From Diphasiastrum complanatum (lineage: Eukaryota > Streptophyta > Lycopodiopsida > Lycopodiales > Lycopodiaceae): DNA of 64,000 nucleotides. A model generated the notes under the pieces. That model was not told where the DNA came from. It was given only the letters and a program-made list of their open reading frames with translations, and did no database searches. Of this stretch, positions 48,477 to 58,159 are shown piece after piece. The first letter of the stretch is position 1; the number at the start of each line of letters is the position of its first letter. Made by a program: the position numbers and the translations under genes. The DNA lies in contig CM055092.1 of assembly GCA_029204225.1 (NCBI GenBank), forward strand, positions 100,682,200 to 100,746,199. The letters are read 5' to 3'.

Positions 48477-49323
48477 CTTTGTACAAAAATGACACTAACT
48501 AAGAATATACTTGCATGCAACAATCTATTAATTGTCGCCTTCCCTGGATAGCACCTGTCCAGATACTACCTGCCTCAAAATACTTGTCTGCTGTCCTAGA
48601 TGGAGCCTGGCTGATTCTGACCTGAATCTGATTTGGACTCCCTCAGATATCACCTATCTGATTGCTGCCTGTCCCAAATAAACCCCGTCTGGTTCTTACC
48701 TGACCTGTCTAGGTTCTGCCTCACTCAGATAACACCTATCTAGTTCTTATCTGTTCCAAATCTGATCTGATTTTTCAGATGTTGTTGTCCCCAAATATGC
48801 CTGAACCAGATGTTGCCTTCACTAGAAACTGCCGCCCTCAGATATGCCTCTGTTCTGAAAAATTGCCTCAGATAAAGCCTGTCCTGGTCAGATGTTGCTG
48901 CCCCCAGATGTTGCTTCCACCAAAAACTGCCGCCCTCAGGAAAACCTGTCCTCGACACTGTTTCCTCAGGTATTGCCTGTCCAGATATTACCTACTCAGG
49001 TACTACCTTCTCCAGCTGCTGCTGCCCTCAGGAACACCTGTCCTGATCGCTGCTGCCTCAGGTACTGCCTGTCTGGTTGCTGCTGCCACCTTCAGATGAA
49101 CGTGCAACACATAAAACCTGCACAAGAAAACACCTGTTCTGTTGTCTGCTGCCTGTCCAGAAGCTACCTGCGCTAGATGTGACCTCAACCAGAAAAACCT
49201 GCACAGGATGACACCTCCACCAGATACAACCTTCACCAAATAGCACCTCCACTAGATGCGATCTCCACCAGTAAAACGTGCAGCGTTGATCTTCTCCTTC
49301 AGTAGATCCCGATCTTAACGAGA
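48477..49323 (-). other. Copia-2 leader with CTG/CAG-rich degenerate repeat
   Basis: Variants of 'ctgcctgtccagat' and 'cctcaggtactgcctgtc' recur across about 48,530-49,260. Non-coding leader, similar in style to the copia-1 leader. Confidence 0.55.
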
Positions 49324-49337
49324 TGGCTCTGATACCA

Positions 49338-49621
49338 TGTCAGAGTTTGTAGGCAATGGAAACATTCCGGTCCAGTAGACGCTCTCGCGCAATGCACACA
49401 CTTGTGGGCCGCGCGTGGGATCCCATCCCCACCGCCTAGCCACCCGCCTCTTTCCCTCTTGACCCCAAAAGGGATGGTACCAGGGGACAAGGGTATTATG
49501 TCAACTTTCAGCTTATATCTGGGTGATGTCTTAGTCTCCATTTACTTATGGGATGATGATTGCACTCTTTCTGGTGCATCCACGGAGGCAGCCCAACCTG
49601 TGCGTAGCTTGCCCTCCAACA
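49338..49621 (-). repeat. Second, unrelated LTR inside copia-2 leader
   Basis: On the minus strand it begins TGTTGGAGGGC after a purine-rich tract (GAGTGGGGG, 49,630-49,622) and ends CAAACTCTGACA, directly followed by a second primer site TGGTATCAGAGCCA (49,337-49,324). Sequence differs from the outer copia-2 LTR. Confidence 0.6.
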
Positions 49622-49696
49622 CCCCCACTCAAGTGAGCACAGGGTGAAGTACACCCCCACTTGTTCGTACAGGGCCCCCACTTGGCTCTGATACCA

Positions 49697-50004
49697 TGTT
49701 AGAATCGAAGAGATTCTCTAATCGGAGTAGACTAATCTTATTAGTACTCACACAAAACATCAACCACAAGCTGAAGAAGAGAGACTGGAAGAAGCTATGC
49801 CTCATAAGCTGAAAACTGAGATAACAATGGAGGTGGGCGCCCATCTACTCTTATAAAGGCTGTCCACAATGAAAAGCAAAAGCTATCCTTCTACAATAGC
49901 AATTTGAATGCTAATTATGAAGTCTTAACAATAGAAATCTATGCTAACTTGGTTAAAATAGATTTCTATACTATTCTAGCAAAATTATAACTTAGGTACC
50001 TATA
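49697..50004 (-). repeat. 5' LTR of copia-2, truncated
   Basis: Matches 46,191 onward to 'cttaggtacctata', then breaks off into gypsy integrase sequence; a small internal gap at 49,987 also differs. Confidence 0.88.
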
Positions 50005-50685
50005 TGGAGTTCGCGTACAATGATAAGAGACATGCGTCCATTGGATTGAGTCCATTTGAGCTCAATTATGGTTTCAGGCCATTTAATCCTGCAATCATAG
50101 GGATTCCGCATAGGGTACCTAGTGCTATAGAGTTTTTGGCTCAGATGCAGCAGAAGCTAGTTGGCACGAGATAACTTGATCAAAGCTGTAGCTAGGGCAG
50201 AGAGTTATGCTCGTGAGAACCGTACCTATTGGGAATTTGAGAATGGAGATTGGGTGTATTTACTAGTCCCTTCGAAGTTGAAGGTGCTACGCACAGGAAA
50301 TTCCGCCAAGTTATCTCCTAGGTATTGTGGACCATGGTTGATCATTAAGAAGGTGAGCCAAGTAGCTTATAAGCTACAGCTACCTGCAGGATGCAAGGTG
50401 CATCCAGTATTCCATGTTAGCAAACTGAAGAAATGTTTGCACGATGGCGATAGCCTGGTGGAAGGTCTAGTGTCTCTTGAGGAGAAAGACACCACAGGTT
50501 TTGGGCCAAACAAAATCCTAGATCGAAGGGAGCAACGATTGCGGAATCGTCTCCTTCAAGAGTATCTAGTAACTTGGAAAGGGCATCCGTTGTCAGATGC
50601 TACCTAGGAGACGCGACAGGTGTTGCAGAAGTCTTACCCAAAGTTTGTCATCGAGGACCGATGACTTGCCAGAGGAGGGAAGGAT
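50005..50685 (+). pseudogene. Gypsy-2 integrase C-terminus with chromodomain
   Basis: Resumes at EFAYNDKRHASIGLSPFELNYGF (about 50,006), continues QMQQKL, a shift near 50,160, then ARAESYARENRTY, GDWVYLLVPSKLKVLRTG, LSPRYCGPWLI, LQLPAGCKVHPVFHVSKLKKCL, and a chromodomain-like end RLRNRLLQEYLVTWKGHPLSDAT with a stop at 50,606. Between 46,190 and 50,005 the integrase catalytic core is missing even after removal of copia-2. Confidence 0.9.
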
Positions 50686-51164
50686 TGTTAGAGTCCAGTT
50701 ACGACTCTATCATGACCTCGGCACGGCCGGTTACCAAAGGGCCTGAGGCCTAGTGTTGGCAAGGGTCGGTGACCGACGAGGACATCTGTCCCAAGTTGGG
50801 ACCGGTGCGTCACGAGCGGTGACCCGATGTGGCCGCCTGACAAGCTGTCAGAGACGCGGTGTGTCTTGACCATCGGGACCCTAGCTGTCAGTGATGAGAT
50901 GCTAGCCGGCAAGTAGTCGGGGTGACCAAGAGGGTCAGAGGTCTTTGGCAGGGCACGGGGATGGTACCCTATGAGTCACTCAGTATTCACAGGTGACAAG
51001 GGCCAGGCATGACAAATGGACTGATCACCCACAGGTGGATGCCATGTGCCAGTTGACGGGAATAGCAGGTAGAAGGACTCAAGGAGGGGGTGCCTATGGT
51101 TGGGAGGTGCATTCTACACGCCGGCTTCTAGGATTCACGAGCTTGGAGAGACTGGCTTGTGACA
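50686..51164 (+). repeat. 3' LTR of gypsy-2
   Basis: 479 bp, ends TTGTGACA, followed by the AAAGA target duplication. Confidence 0.93.
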
Positions 51165-51169
51165 AAAGA

Positions 51170-51550
51170 GAATTCAGATTATAGAAGAATTGAGCAAAGC
51201 TCTAAAACACTGGAATGATTTTGTGGTGGGGCGCCAGCCTACCTATATAGTTTCTCTAATCTATGTAAAAAGCTAAAAGCCTAAAGCAAATAGCAAAAGA
51301 ACAAAAGCTAATTGCTAAAATTACTACCTATATTAAGTAAAGACCTAAAATGTATTTCTAAGTAATAAAACAAGTCCTAATCTAGTAGTAGTGAGCACAC
51401 CTACATGCATAAGCAATTCAAAAATGAATTTACTATAAATAGTAATGACCCCTATAACCCAACTTTAAAAATAGTAATGGCCCCTATAATAGCACGTAGG
51501 CATGGGCATACACACACTAAGGGGCATTAAATAAACATTAATTCCTAACA
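51170..51550 (-). repeat. Copia-1 5' LTR, remaining part
   Basis: Continues 42,527-42,603 after the gypsy-2 insertion. Plus strand ends ATTCCTAACA at 51,550. Same TG-rich end region as 38,929-39,378. Confidence 0.88.
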
Positions 51551-52165
51551 CATCCCAACTGGCCAAGATGGGCAAGGTGGGGAGAGGAGGTGGAAGTGGC
51601 GCAGTGAGTGAAATGGTGGTGATGGGTGGGGGTTGCAGTGGTGGTAATGGCAATCGGGCGAATCGGAGAAGAAATGGAGGGAAGGGTGATAATGATGGAT
51701 GGGGATTGGGCGATGGCGAAGGTTGTGATTGGAGAGGGGGTGGAGATTGAAGTCGATGGCTGTGGGCTGTGAAAACGATTGCAGGCTGGACCGGGCTAAG
51801 AGTGGGGAATAGGGTGGCTGTGATGGGCGAAGTGTGGGCTGGGCTTGTGTGAGTGAAGATGGGCGGCGGGGATGGGATGTTGTGAAGACAGGGGACTACT
51901 GGTGAGCATTGAGTTGTGCAATCATGTCATCGGGGCGTGGTTGGGACGAAGTGGCTGCTTGGGCATCGTGGCTGCTTGGGCAGTTTGGACACCACTAGCC
52001 TCAAGATGGACAATGGTTCTTTGATCAGAACTGTAGCCCAATCATAGACAATATTCGGGCCATTCGTCATGGTCACCACAGCCACAATGAGCTTGGAAAT
52101 GCGTAGGCGGCGGTGGGAGCTCACAATGAGAGTGGCAGAGAGAAACTAAACGGCCTCACAAAGGT
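51551..52165. other. G-rich unassigned DNA
   Basis: Plus-strand purine-rich sequence ('gatgggtggggg', 'tgggcgatgg') without a recognised product. It is the right-hand flank of copia-1 and may be an older LTR or leader. Confidence 0.35.
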
Positions 52166-53275
52166 TGGGATTTCTGATATGTGAGATTAGGTATCCGTTG
52201 TTGGTTTTTGTGAGCAACCAAAACTCTCTAAGCTGCTCAACTCCTGAAGGCCGGTGTGTGGAATGATCCCCCCAACCATAGCTACCCCCCCCTCCCCCCC
52301 TCTTGAGTCCACTACCTGCTATGACCCTTGCCAACTTGGACTTAGGCCCTCTGAGTGACCGGTCGTGCCGAGGTCATGTCAGAACTAGACTGAGTCGTAA
52401 CAATCCTTCCCTCTTTTGGCAAGTCATTGGTCCTCTCGATGACAAATCCTGGGTAAGACTTCTGCAAACACTGTTGCGTCTCCCAGGTAGCATCAGACAA
52501 AGGATGCCCTTTCCAAGCCACTAGATACTCTCGGAGAAGACGATTCCTCAATCGTCGCTCTCTTCGATCTAGGACTCTATCTGGCCCATAATTTGTAGTG
52601 TCTTTCTCCTCCAGAGAAACTAGACCTTCTACCAGATTATCGCCATCGTGCAAACATCGCTTGAGTTTGCTAACATGAGACACTGGATGCACCTTGCATC
52701 CCACAGGTAGCTGTAGCTTATAAGCCACACCACTAACCTTCTTGATAATCAACCATGGTCCACAGAACCTAGGAGATATCTTGGCACACCTTCCTGTGCG
52801 TAGCACCTTCGACTTCGGAGGGACTAGTAAATATACCCAATCTCCTACCTCAAATTCCTTGTAGGTACGGTTCTCACGAGCATAACTCTCTGCCCTGGCC
52901 ATAGCCCTAGACAACTTATCCCGTGCCATCTCTAGCCTCTGCTGCATCTAAGTCAAAAACTCTGCGGTGCTAGGTACCTTCTGTGGAATGCCTATGGTAG
53001 CAGGACTCAATGGCCTAAAACCATAATTGAGCTCAAATGGACTCAATCCAGTGGACACATGTCTCTTATCATTATACGCAAACTCCAATAGTGGTAAATG
53101 CTTTACCTAGTCTGTTTGCTTACCACTAGCATATGCTCTAAGCATATCCTCTAAGATCTGGTTCACTCTCTCTGTTTGGCCATCCGTCTGAGGATGCTTA
53201 GTACTACTCATCCACAACTGTGTTCCCAGCTTACTCACGATCTACCCCATCGTAGGATCTAAACCAGATCACCCT
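52166..53275 (-). mobile_element. Gypsy-3 remnant (same family as gypsy-2)
   Basis: Minus strand: integrase end (FAYNDKRHVSTGLSPFELNYGF, about 53,090), a Pol C-terminal region and chromodomain-like end, a purine tract, then an LTR start (TGTTACGACTCAG at 52,402) that shares blocks with the gypsy-2 LTR (CATGACCTCGGCACG, TAGCAGGTAG, GGTTGGG). Left of about 52,166 the similarity fades. Confidence 0.85.
52342..52947 (-). pseudogene. Gypsy-3 integrase C-terminal/chromodomain fragment
   Basis: An open stretch of 201 residues: QQRLEMARDKLSRAMARAESYA, GDWVYLLVPPKSKVLRTG, ISPRFCGPWLI, LQLPVGCKVHPVSHVSKLKRCL, REYLVAWKGHPLSDATWE. Nearly collinear with 50,160-50,640 of gypsy-2. An upstream stop (LT*MQQ) separates it from the remaining integrase frame. 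The last residues (from about 52,410) read into the LTR. Confidence 0.88.
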
Positions 53276-53784
53276 CCGTGCCCTAGGCTTGAGACTTGTA
53301 ACCAAGCAAGATCCATGACCTCTAGCAATAATGACATTCCATACCATTGCCAAGCACCGTTAGCCATCTCCTACCCCTTGATAGCTCTCATGCTATTCAC
53401 ATGTGAACTACCATCCACCTCCTACGTAGATAGAAAATGAATGGTAATTAAGAACTCCTCCCCTTTTATGCTAACAAGGTAGGAGTCTCCATGCCAAGTA
53501 CATGTCCTTGATTATGACAAGTGGCATACATGTGGTCCAAGAGTCACTGGTCAAATCAACAGACCCTAGTCCAACATATGGTGTCAAGTAAGATGTGGGA
53601 CCCAAGGGGTTGGGTCTCTAACAAATCACATACTTGTCAACGGCAGCAACATTGATCCACTCCGAATATACTTCCTAGGACTGCCCATATCACCTCTTTC
53701 TTCGGCAGGATCTGATGATATTTTGGCATCACTACTTTTCTACATATATCTATATGGCTTTATTCTAGGGTTTCTCCCTTAGTT
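53276..53784. other. No feature identified
   Basis: Short non-coding stretch between gypsy-3 and a LINE 3' end. Confidence 0.3.
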
Positions 53785-53904
53785 CTACTTGCATTTATAG
53801 TACTTGAGACGTTTTTCCACTCCTATAGTTTTCATTATGCACACTTGACATGTACTTCATCTTATATGCCTTTTTGGCATTTAAAAGACATCAATAAAGA
53901 TCTC
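53785..53904 (+). mobile_element. LINE-F, 3'-end fragment
   Basis: Matches the 3' UTR of other copies ('tgagacgttttt', 'cttgacatgtacttcat'), then hairpin ATGCC-TTTTT-GGCAT (53,866-53,880) and AAAAGACATCAATAAAG. LINE-D begins immediately after. Confidence 0.8.
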
Positions 53905-54819
53905 TCTGATACTGCTGATACGCAGGCAGTACTGGCCTGCGTGCCAACCTCCGTCTCTGTCCCTTCCTCCTCCTCCTCCTCCTCTTCTTCCCCTTCCTCT
54001 TTTTCTTCCCCCTTCACAGACCCGGCTCCTACTCCCCTTCGAGCTCCTCCTGCTAGGATCCTACATTTTCCTAAACCCCCTACTGCCCCACCCATCCTTT
54101 ATACCCCATCCAAAGCAACCGAACTATTCTCTTCTTTCCAAGAAGATCAGTTCCGGAATGACTTCCAGGTCATGAAGATGGAGCTGTCCCAGCTTAAGGA
54201 GACCGTTGCAACGCTAATCATCGAAAAGAATGACATGCAGGCCAGAATTTTGCAATTGGAAAAAGCAATGGGCGACAAACAGGTTTCATCCTCCAAATCC
54301 ACCACTACTATGATCAAAGCACTAGAGCAGAAGATTGAACAGCAGAAGGAAGAAGCTCTCTCTTGGGCGTCGGTATTGAAGAAAGGCACTAAACCCAGTG
54401 CTCCCATTACCTCGGTAATTTCAGCCATGATCCAGGAAGAGAAATCTAGAGAGCAAAAGGCACTTAATATCAGAGTCAGAGGGATCCCAGACATGCAAGA
54501 CACCACAGCCGAAGCCACACGTTTTCTGGACACCACACTAGGACACCGAACGGAGGGATTGGACATGGCATGGAGGACCTCCAGAGATACCGCCACTCTG
54601 GTTATCCGCTTCACCTCATTGGCTACTAGACGAGATGCTCTGCGATGCAGAGCTAAGCTCCGCGGCACCACTATTTTTATGGACGATGACCTTATGTACA
54701 TCCAGATGGAGGAGAGACGTAAGGCCTTCCAGGAGGCCAGAGAGTCAGGTAAGAGAGTCATATATAGAGATGGACGAGTGCGTCTTCTTGATAGCACTCT
54801 CACAGGACCTTCTCATTAG
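53905..54819 (+). CDS. LINE-D ORF1 protein (L1 ORF1p-like)
   Basis: The frame is open from 53,845 in the LINE-F tail, so the native start is unclear; no ATG lies near 53,905. The protein has Ser-rich and Pro-rich N-terminal parts, YTPSKATELFSSFQ (matching YTPSKPTESLFAY of LINE-B), a coiled coil (MKMELSQLKETVATLIIEK, MQARILQLEKAM), then LNIRVRGIPDMQDTTAEATRFL...TLVIRFTSLATRRDALRCRAKLRGTTIFMDDDL and a basic C-terminus. Collinear with LINE-B ORF1 but clearly diverged, which shows that the RNA-binding part has been conserved. Ends at UAG 54,817. Confidence 0.78.
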   Translation, partial: SDTADTQAVLACVPTSVSVPSSSSSSSSSPSSFSSPFTDPAPTPLRAPPARILHFPKPPTAPPILYTPSKATELFSSFQEDQFRNDFQVMKMELSQLKETVATLIIEKNDMQARILQLEKAMGDKQVSSSKSTTTMIKALEQKIEQQKEEALSWASVLKKGTKPSAPITSVISAMIQEEKSREQKALNIRVRGIPDMQDTTAEATRFLDTTLGHRTEGLDMAWRTSRDTATLVIRFTSLATRRDALRCRAKLRGTTIFMDDDLMYIQMEERRKAFQEARESGKRVIYRDGRVRLLDSTLTGPSH

Positions 54820-54854
54820 GGATTTGGGGTTCCCGGGGTTGGGAGCACCCCGGG
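54817..54854 (+). promoter_or_regulatory. Candidate readthrough site, LINE-D
   Basis: UAG-GGA, then a perfect 7-bp GC stem: CCCGGGG (54,832-54,838) with CCCCGGG (54,848-54,854), 9-nt loop, starting 12 nt after the stop. The frame stays open to the endonuclease start except for one lost base near 54,876, which this dead copy acquired. Confidence 0.55.
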
Positions 54855-54881
54855 GCCCCATCCACACCACCTTCGGATTGG

Positions 54882-55662
54882 GTGTGGAATTGTGATGGCA
54901 TACATTCATCGAGCCCAGAGCGTGGACTTCCTTCTTTTCCTGGATACAGATGGGACTCAGTATTCCAACCAGAGACTAGCGGCCGGGGTTCAGGAGGGGT
55001 CGCATGTTTATACAGAGAGTCTCTCCACTGTACCCATCAGTATATCAGACGATTTCTCTATCGAGCATACCTAGAGCAGACTTGGAGTAGCCAGTTAGGA
55101 GTTAAGCCTTTTGGAGCTGGATGTATCAGGGACCCCAGTCATGCCACGCTACCTGGATTCAGGGCTATCACATTGCCTCAGATTCACACTGGGACAGCTC
55201 GGGGTGTCTTCTCACCAGCTAGCTATTGAGACGGGGAGGTTCCATGATATTCCCAGAGTGGAGCGGATTTGCCAGTTGTGCTCCCTCGGTGAGGTGGAGT
55301 CTGAGGAGCATTTTATCTTCAGATGCCTGGTATATTATGAGATCAGAGGGAGATATCACTGCTTGTTTCGAGACATACCTACCACTCTACGTTCTCTCAT
55401 AGCCTATGAGGACCCACGGTGTGTCGCGCTGATGGTACACGAGATGTTCATATTGCGGAGAGATCTACACGGGACATCCCAGCACATTACATCTCAGTCA
55501 TTGATCACTTCATTCTTTACTAGACGGAGATCATGTGTCTCAGTACCTGAGGATGATGACTACTACGACGACACGGATGACAGTCGCTTACATGCCCACA
55601 GAGATCAGAGACGATGTACTACCCATACTGCCAGGATAGCCATACCTCATAGATCCCAGTGC
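54882..55662 (+). pseudogene. LINE-D ORF2 remnant
   Basis: WNCDGIHSSS (endonuclease start), then a first deletion to PERGLPSFPGYRWDSVF (losing the catalytic Glu segment THES), GSGGVACLYRES, then a second join to the C-terminal part (MELDVSGTPVMPRYL, RICQLCSLGEVESEEHFIFRC, acidic region), open to TAG 55,663. All of RT is missing. Confidence 0.88.
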
Positions 55663-55701
55663 TAGGGATTTGGGGTGCCCCGGGGTGGGAGCACCTCGGG
55701 G
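55663..55701 (+). promoter_or_regulatory. Candidate readthrough site, LINE-E
   Basis: UAG-GGA, in frame on both sides. CCCCGGGG (55,678-55,685) pairs with CCTCGGGG (55,694-55,701): 8 pairs including one G-U, 8-nt loop, 12 nt after the stop. Same position as in LINE-D with different stem bases. Confidence 0.55.
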
Positions 55702-56658
55702 CCCCATCCACACCACCTTCGGATTGGAGTGTGGAACTGTGCTGACATACACTCATCTTCTACGACAGGCGACCTTGTTGATTTCATAACAGGCAGGGAT
55801 ATATTATTCTTCGTGGAGACACACGAGAGCCCAGAGCGAGGACTTCCTTCCTTTCCTGGATACAGATGGGATTCAGTATTTCGACGAGAGACTAGATCTA
55901 CTAGTGGATGTGGTTCAGGTGGGGTCGCTTGCTTGTACAGGGAGGCTCTTCACTCGAGTATTGACTTCATCCGACATGACGAGCAGGCCCACTACACATG
56001 GACTCGCATCGTGGGTCAGGATATTGGCTTGGATAGAGATCTTTTTATTGCAGCATGTTACTTTCCAACAGAGTCCTCGTCTTTTGCTGAGGGTATTGGA
56101 TCTCCATATCAGGACCTCTCACCAGATATTATCAGATTTTCAAAGTGGGGGCATATTCTCCTCACAGGGGATTTTAATGCTCGGACATCTTCACGAGAGA
56201 CAGAGTTCTTCGACACCACTGATCAGCTACGTGTTCGTGCCTTGGACAGTGATATGCTTGGAGTCACCAGGACCTCCACGGATAGTTTTGGACCTACTAC
56301 TTCATATGGTGAGCACTTATTGCAATTTGGAGAGGCACATGAGCTAGCCATTTATAATGGCCTACCCTGCTGGCCACATTCAGACAGTTACACATGCCAC
56401 TCTCGCAGTGGAGGACATAGTGTCGTTGACTATCTCATGGGGTCACCATCCTTTGTACCCACAGTTTCTCACTTCCACATCTTCCCCACCACCCTTTCTG
56501 ATCACTCATTTCTCTCCTTCGATATCGGCCACCTCCCACCCACTCACCCATCTACACTACCCACACTTACCCGAGCACCCACGTACACATTTGATCCCAC
56601 TCAGTCGACACCCAGGCGGATTTCCTCACCACCTCTCTCCACACGGCCGCATCATTAA
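55666..56658 (+). pseudogene. LINE-E endonuclease domain
   Basis: Continuous frame from the UAG: HHLRIGVWNCADIHSSS, FFVETHESPERG, GSGGVACLYREAL, GDFNARTSSRETEF, GHSVVDYLMGSPSF, LSDHSFLSFDIGHL. All expected acidic, Asn and His positions of an APE-type nicking endonuclease are present. There is no ATG before the active-site residues; the alternative start at 55,675 is GTG. A stop at 56,656 ends the frame; homologous sequence continues in other frames to about 57,088. This domain would make the first-strand nick for target-primed reverse transcription. Confidence 0.88.
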
Positions 56659-57500
56659 CCCTCCCCACAAAACCCCACCCTAGAAAGACCCGACGCACAC
56701 CTTGAACACTACACCCTCCTTGGTACGATATTGAGTGCCGCTCTCTCCATCAATCAGTAACCCACTCACACATCCATGCCCCACATCTGGTTCGATCTTC
56801 CAGATGTTCCTACCGTCGTGCTCTCCGCCATAAGAAACGCTCCCATGATGATTCTGAAGCGAAACGTCTCATTGACCTTCTTTTTAGCTCTTCTTCGGGC
56901 GCTTTTTGGCACGAGTTCATTCCTCGCTCTCCACCACCCCTCTTGGAAGACCTCCGCATATGGACTGATTATGCTACTAGCCTGTACACAGTTCCTACCG
57001 ACTCACCTATCGCCATATCTCCACGGCCACTTGCGTTCTCCTTTTTCACATCTGACATGGTACTTGCGGCCATTAAGAAGCTGAAGTCATCTCTCATAGC
57101 TTATGAGGACCCACGGTGTGTCGCTCTCATGGTACACGAGATGTCCAGACTACGGAGAGATCTATACGAGACACCCCAGCATTTTACCTCACAGCCATTG
57201 ATTACTTTGCTCTTTACTAGACGGAGATCGCATGATTTAGTACCTGAGGATGAGGATTATGATGAGGATGACGACGAGGATGTTGGCCGCTCTCATGCTC
57301 ATAGAGATCAGAGACAATGTACCTCTCACCATCAGGATACCACCAGGATTACTAGACATTCTACGCAGGGGCGTACTTCTACTACTATCACACATACACG
57401 TGCTCATACTCACAGACGCCGCCGGCAAACTCCAGTGCTTTCCCATATTGTGGCTCGCATTACATCTTTTTACTGCAGCAGCACAGCAGATGCAGCATAG
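56659..57500 (+). pseudogene. LINE-E linker and C-terminus, RT deleted
   Basis: Frameshifted pieces (WYDIECRSLHQ, LEDLRIWTDYATSLYTVPT, FTSDMVLAAIKKLKSS) correspond to the segment before RT in LINE-B. At 57,088 the product passes without frame loss into LIAYEDPRCVALMVHEM, the region after the knuckle, and ends with an acidic run and a His/Arg-rich tail. RT and knuckle are gone. Confidence 0.85.
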
Positions 57501-57702
57501 CCTTGACATCTTACCCGAGACACATATGATTATTATTATGCACATTCTCGCATACGTGTCTATTTCAGGTTGCACTAGATGTTTTTCTTCATTACAGTTT
57601 GGAGACGTTTTTTATACGCTCCCATGGTTACCACATACATGACATGTACTTCATAGTCTTATATGCCTTTTGGCATGGAAAAGACATTGATAAAGCTTTC
57701 TT

Positions 57703-57704
<2 letters not shown>

Positions 57705-57750
<46 letters not shown>

Positions 57751-57752
57751 GT
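57705..57752. repeat. CT tail and (AC)n of LINE-E
   Basis: TTTCTTTCTCTCTC... followed by about seven AC units. Confidence 0.95.
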
Positions 57753-57882
57753 GTCAAATTTTATCTCAAGTTTGTGTAAGTATCCCAAAAAGTACAACGT
57801 ATTTTCCTTTCTTTCCACATGTAATTTTTAGAGTCTAAAGAGAGGAACTTTTTGTAGCATGACATTTAAAAACTAAACTTAC

Positions 57883-58159
57883 TACAACGCTCATGTCAGG
57901 ACCATTATCCTCAATAAGAACAAGCACTCCTCCACCTGGGGCCTGCATCACCTCTGCTCGTACCCATCCACCTGAAGGGGAATGTTGCAATACACCATCC
58001 AATAGCCTGCTCAAAGCATGGTGTAAGATGTCTTCCTCAACTGCAGCTATCAATGGGAAAGCATGTGGACTGTTGAGTTGAAGAGTTTGATTTTTTGTAA
58101 GAGCCAGACCATTTGCAGCTTTAACAAGCTTCAGGAGAACATCTGCAACATCACATGTT
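57883..58159 (-). CDS. CSK: Chloroplast sensor kinase, penultimate visible exon
   Basis: 277-bp exon, acceptor 'tttatgtgcag' before 58,159 and donor GTA|GTAAGT at 57,883/57,882. It encodes TCDVADVLLKLVKAANGLALTK...FPLIAAVEEDILHHALSRLLDGVLQHS and VLVLIEDNGPDM. This is the front of the HATPase_c fold: the N-box-type helix is present, but the ATP-binding Asn is not obvious (EEDILHHALSRLLDG), a known oddity of plant CSK-type kinases, and the G1-type box is DNGPDM. The first base completes an Arg codon from the previous exon (AG + A). Splits in phase 2 and phase 0. Read against my memory of CSK proteins it aligns without gaps through IRxCD...VLL and AVEE. Distant alternatives such as phytochrome or ethylene receptors have canonical N-boxes and different spacing. 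Confidence 0.87.

Larger units (their letters stand above)
46191..50004 (-). mobile_element. Copia-2, nested in gypsy-2 integrase
   Basis: Left LTR 46,191-46,576 (TGTTAGAATCG...TTCCTAACA) and right LTR from 49,697 to about 50,004, cut about 85 bp short. Minus orientation is set by primer site TGGTATCAGAGCCAAG at 49,696-49,681 and purine tract AGGGGGAG at 46,584-46,577. The interior keeps gag and part of integrase; RT and RNase H are gone. Confidence 0.9.
42604..51164 (+). mobile_element. Gypsy-2, inserted in copia-1 LTR
   Basis: LTRs 42,604-43,085 and 50,686-51,164 share TGTTAGAGTCCAG...TTGTGACA ends. A perfect 5-bp target duplication AAAGA lies at 42,599-42,603 and 51,165-51,169, inside the copia-1 LTR. 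Primer site TTGGTATTAGAGCC at 43,087-43,100 and purine tract AGAGGAGGGAAGGA at 50,671-50,684. The interior is decayed and itself holds copia-2. Confidence 0.93.
53905..55662 (+). mobile_element. LINE-D, internally deleted
   Basis: ORF1, UAG, start of endonuclease, then a jump at about 55,030 to the ORF2 C-terminal region. RT is absent. The C-terminal frame ends at 55,662 where LINE-E sequence begins without a 3' UTR. Confidence 0.88.
55663..57740 (+). mobile_element. LINE-E, RT-deleted
   Basis: Begins exactly at a UAG-GGATTTGGGG ORF1/ORF2 junction, fused to the C-terminal frame of LINE-D. The endonuclease is complete, then at about 57,088 the frame passes straight into the ORF2 C-terminus. 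3' UTR, hairpin ATGCC-TTTT-GGCAT (57,663-57,676), GATAAAGC, a CT tail and (AC)n to about 57,750. Confidence 0.88.
22624..57882 (-). other. CSK: 35.3-kb intron of the CSK-like gene
   Basis: Donor GTAAGT at 57,882-57,877 and acceptor TATGCAG ending 22,624; phase 0 on both sides. It contains microsatellites, a hAT fragment, four LTR elements or remnants and at least six LINE copies or pieces. Inferred from protein continuity, not from transcript data. Confidence 0.75.

Noticed and set aside
48779..49252. Cys/Leu- and Val/Gly-rich frames in the copia-2 leader
   Set aside because: Produced by the CTG/CAG-type degenerate repeat on both strands; no conserved domain.
57893..58081. Plus-strand frame over the middle CSK exon
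   Set aside because: Antisense of an exon whose minus-strand translation matches the kinase ATPase domain and splices in phase.
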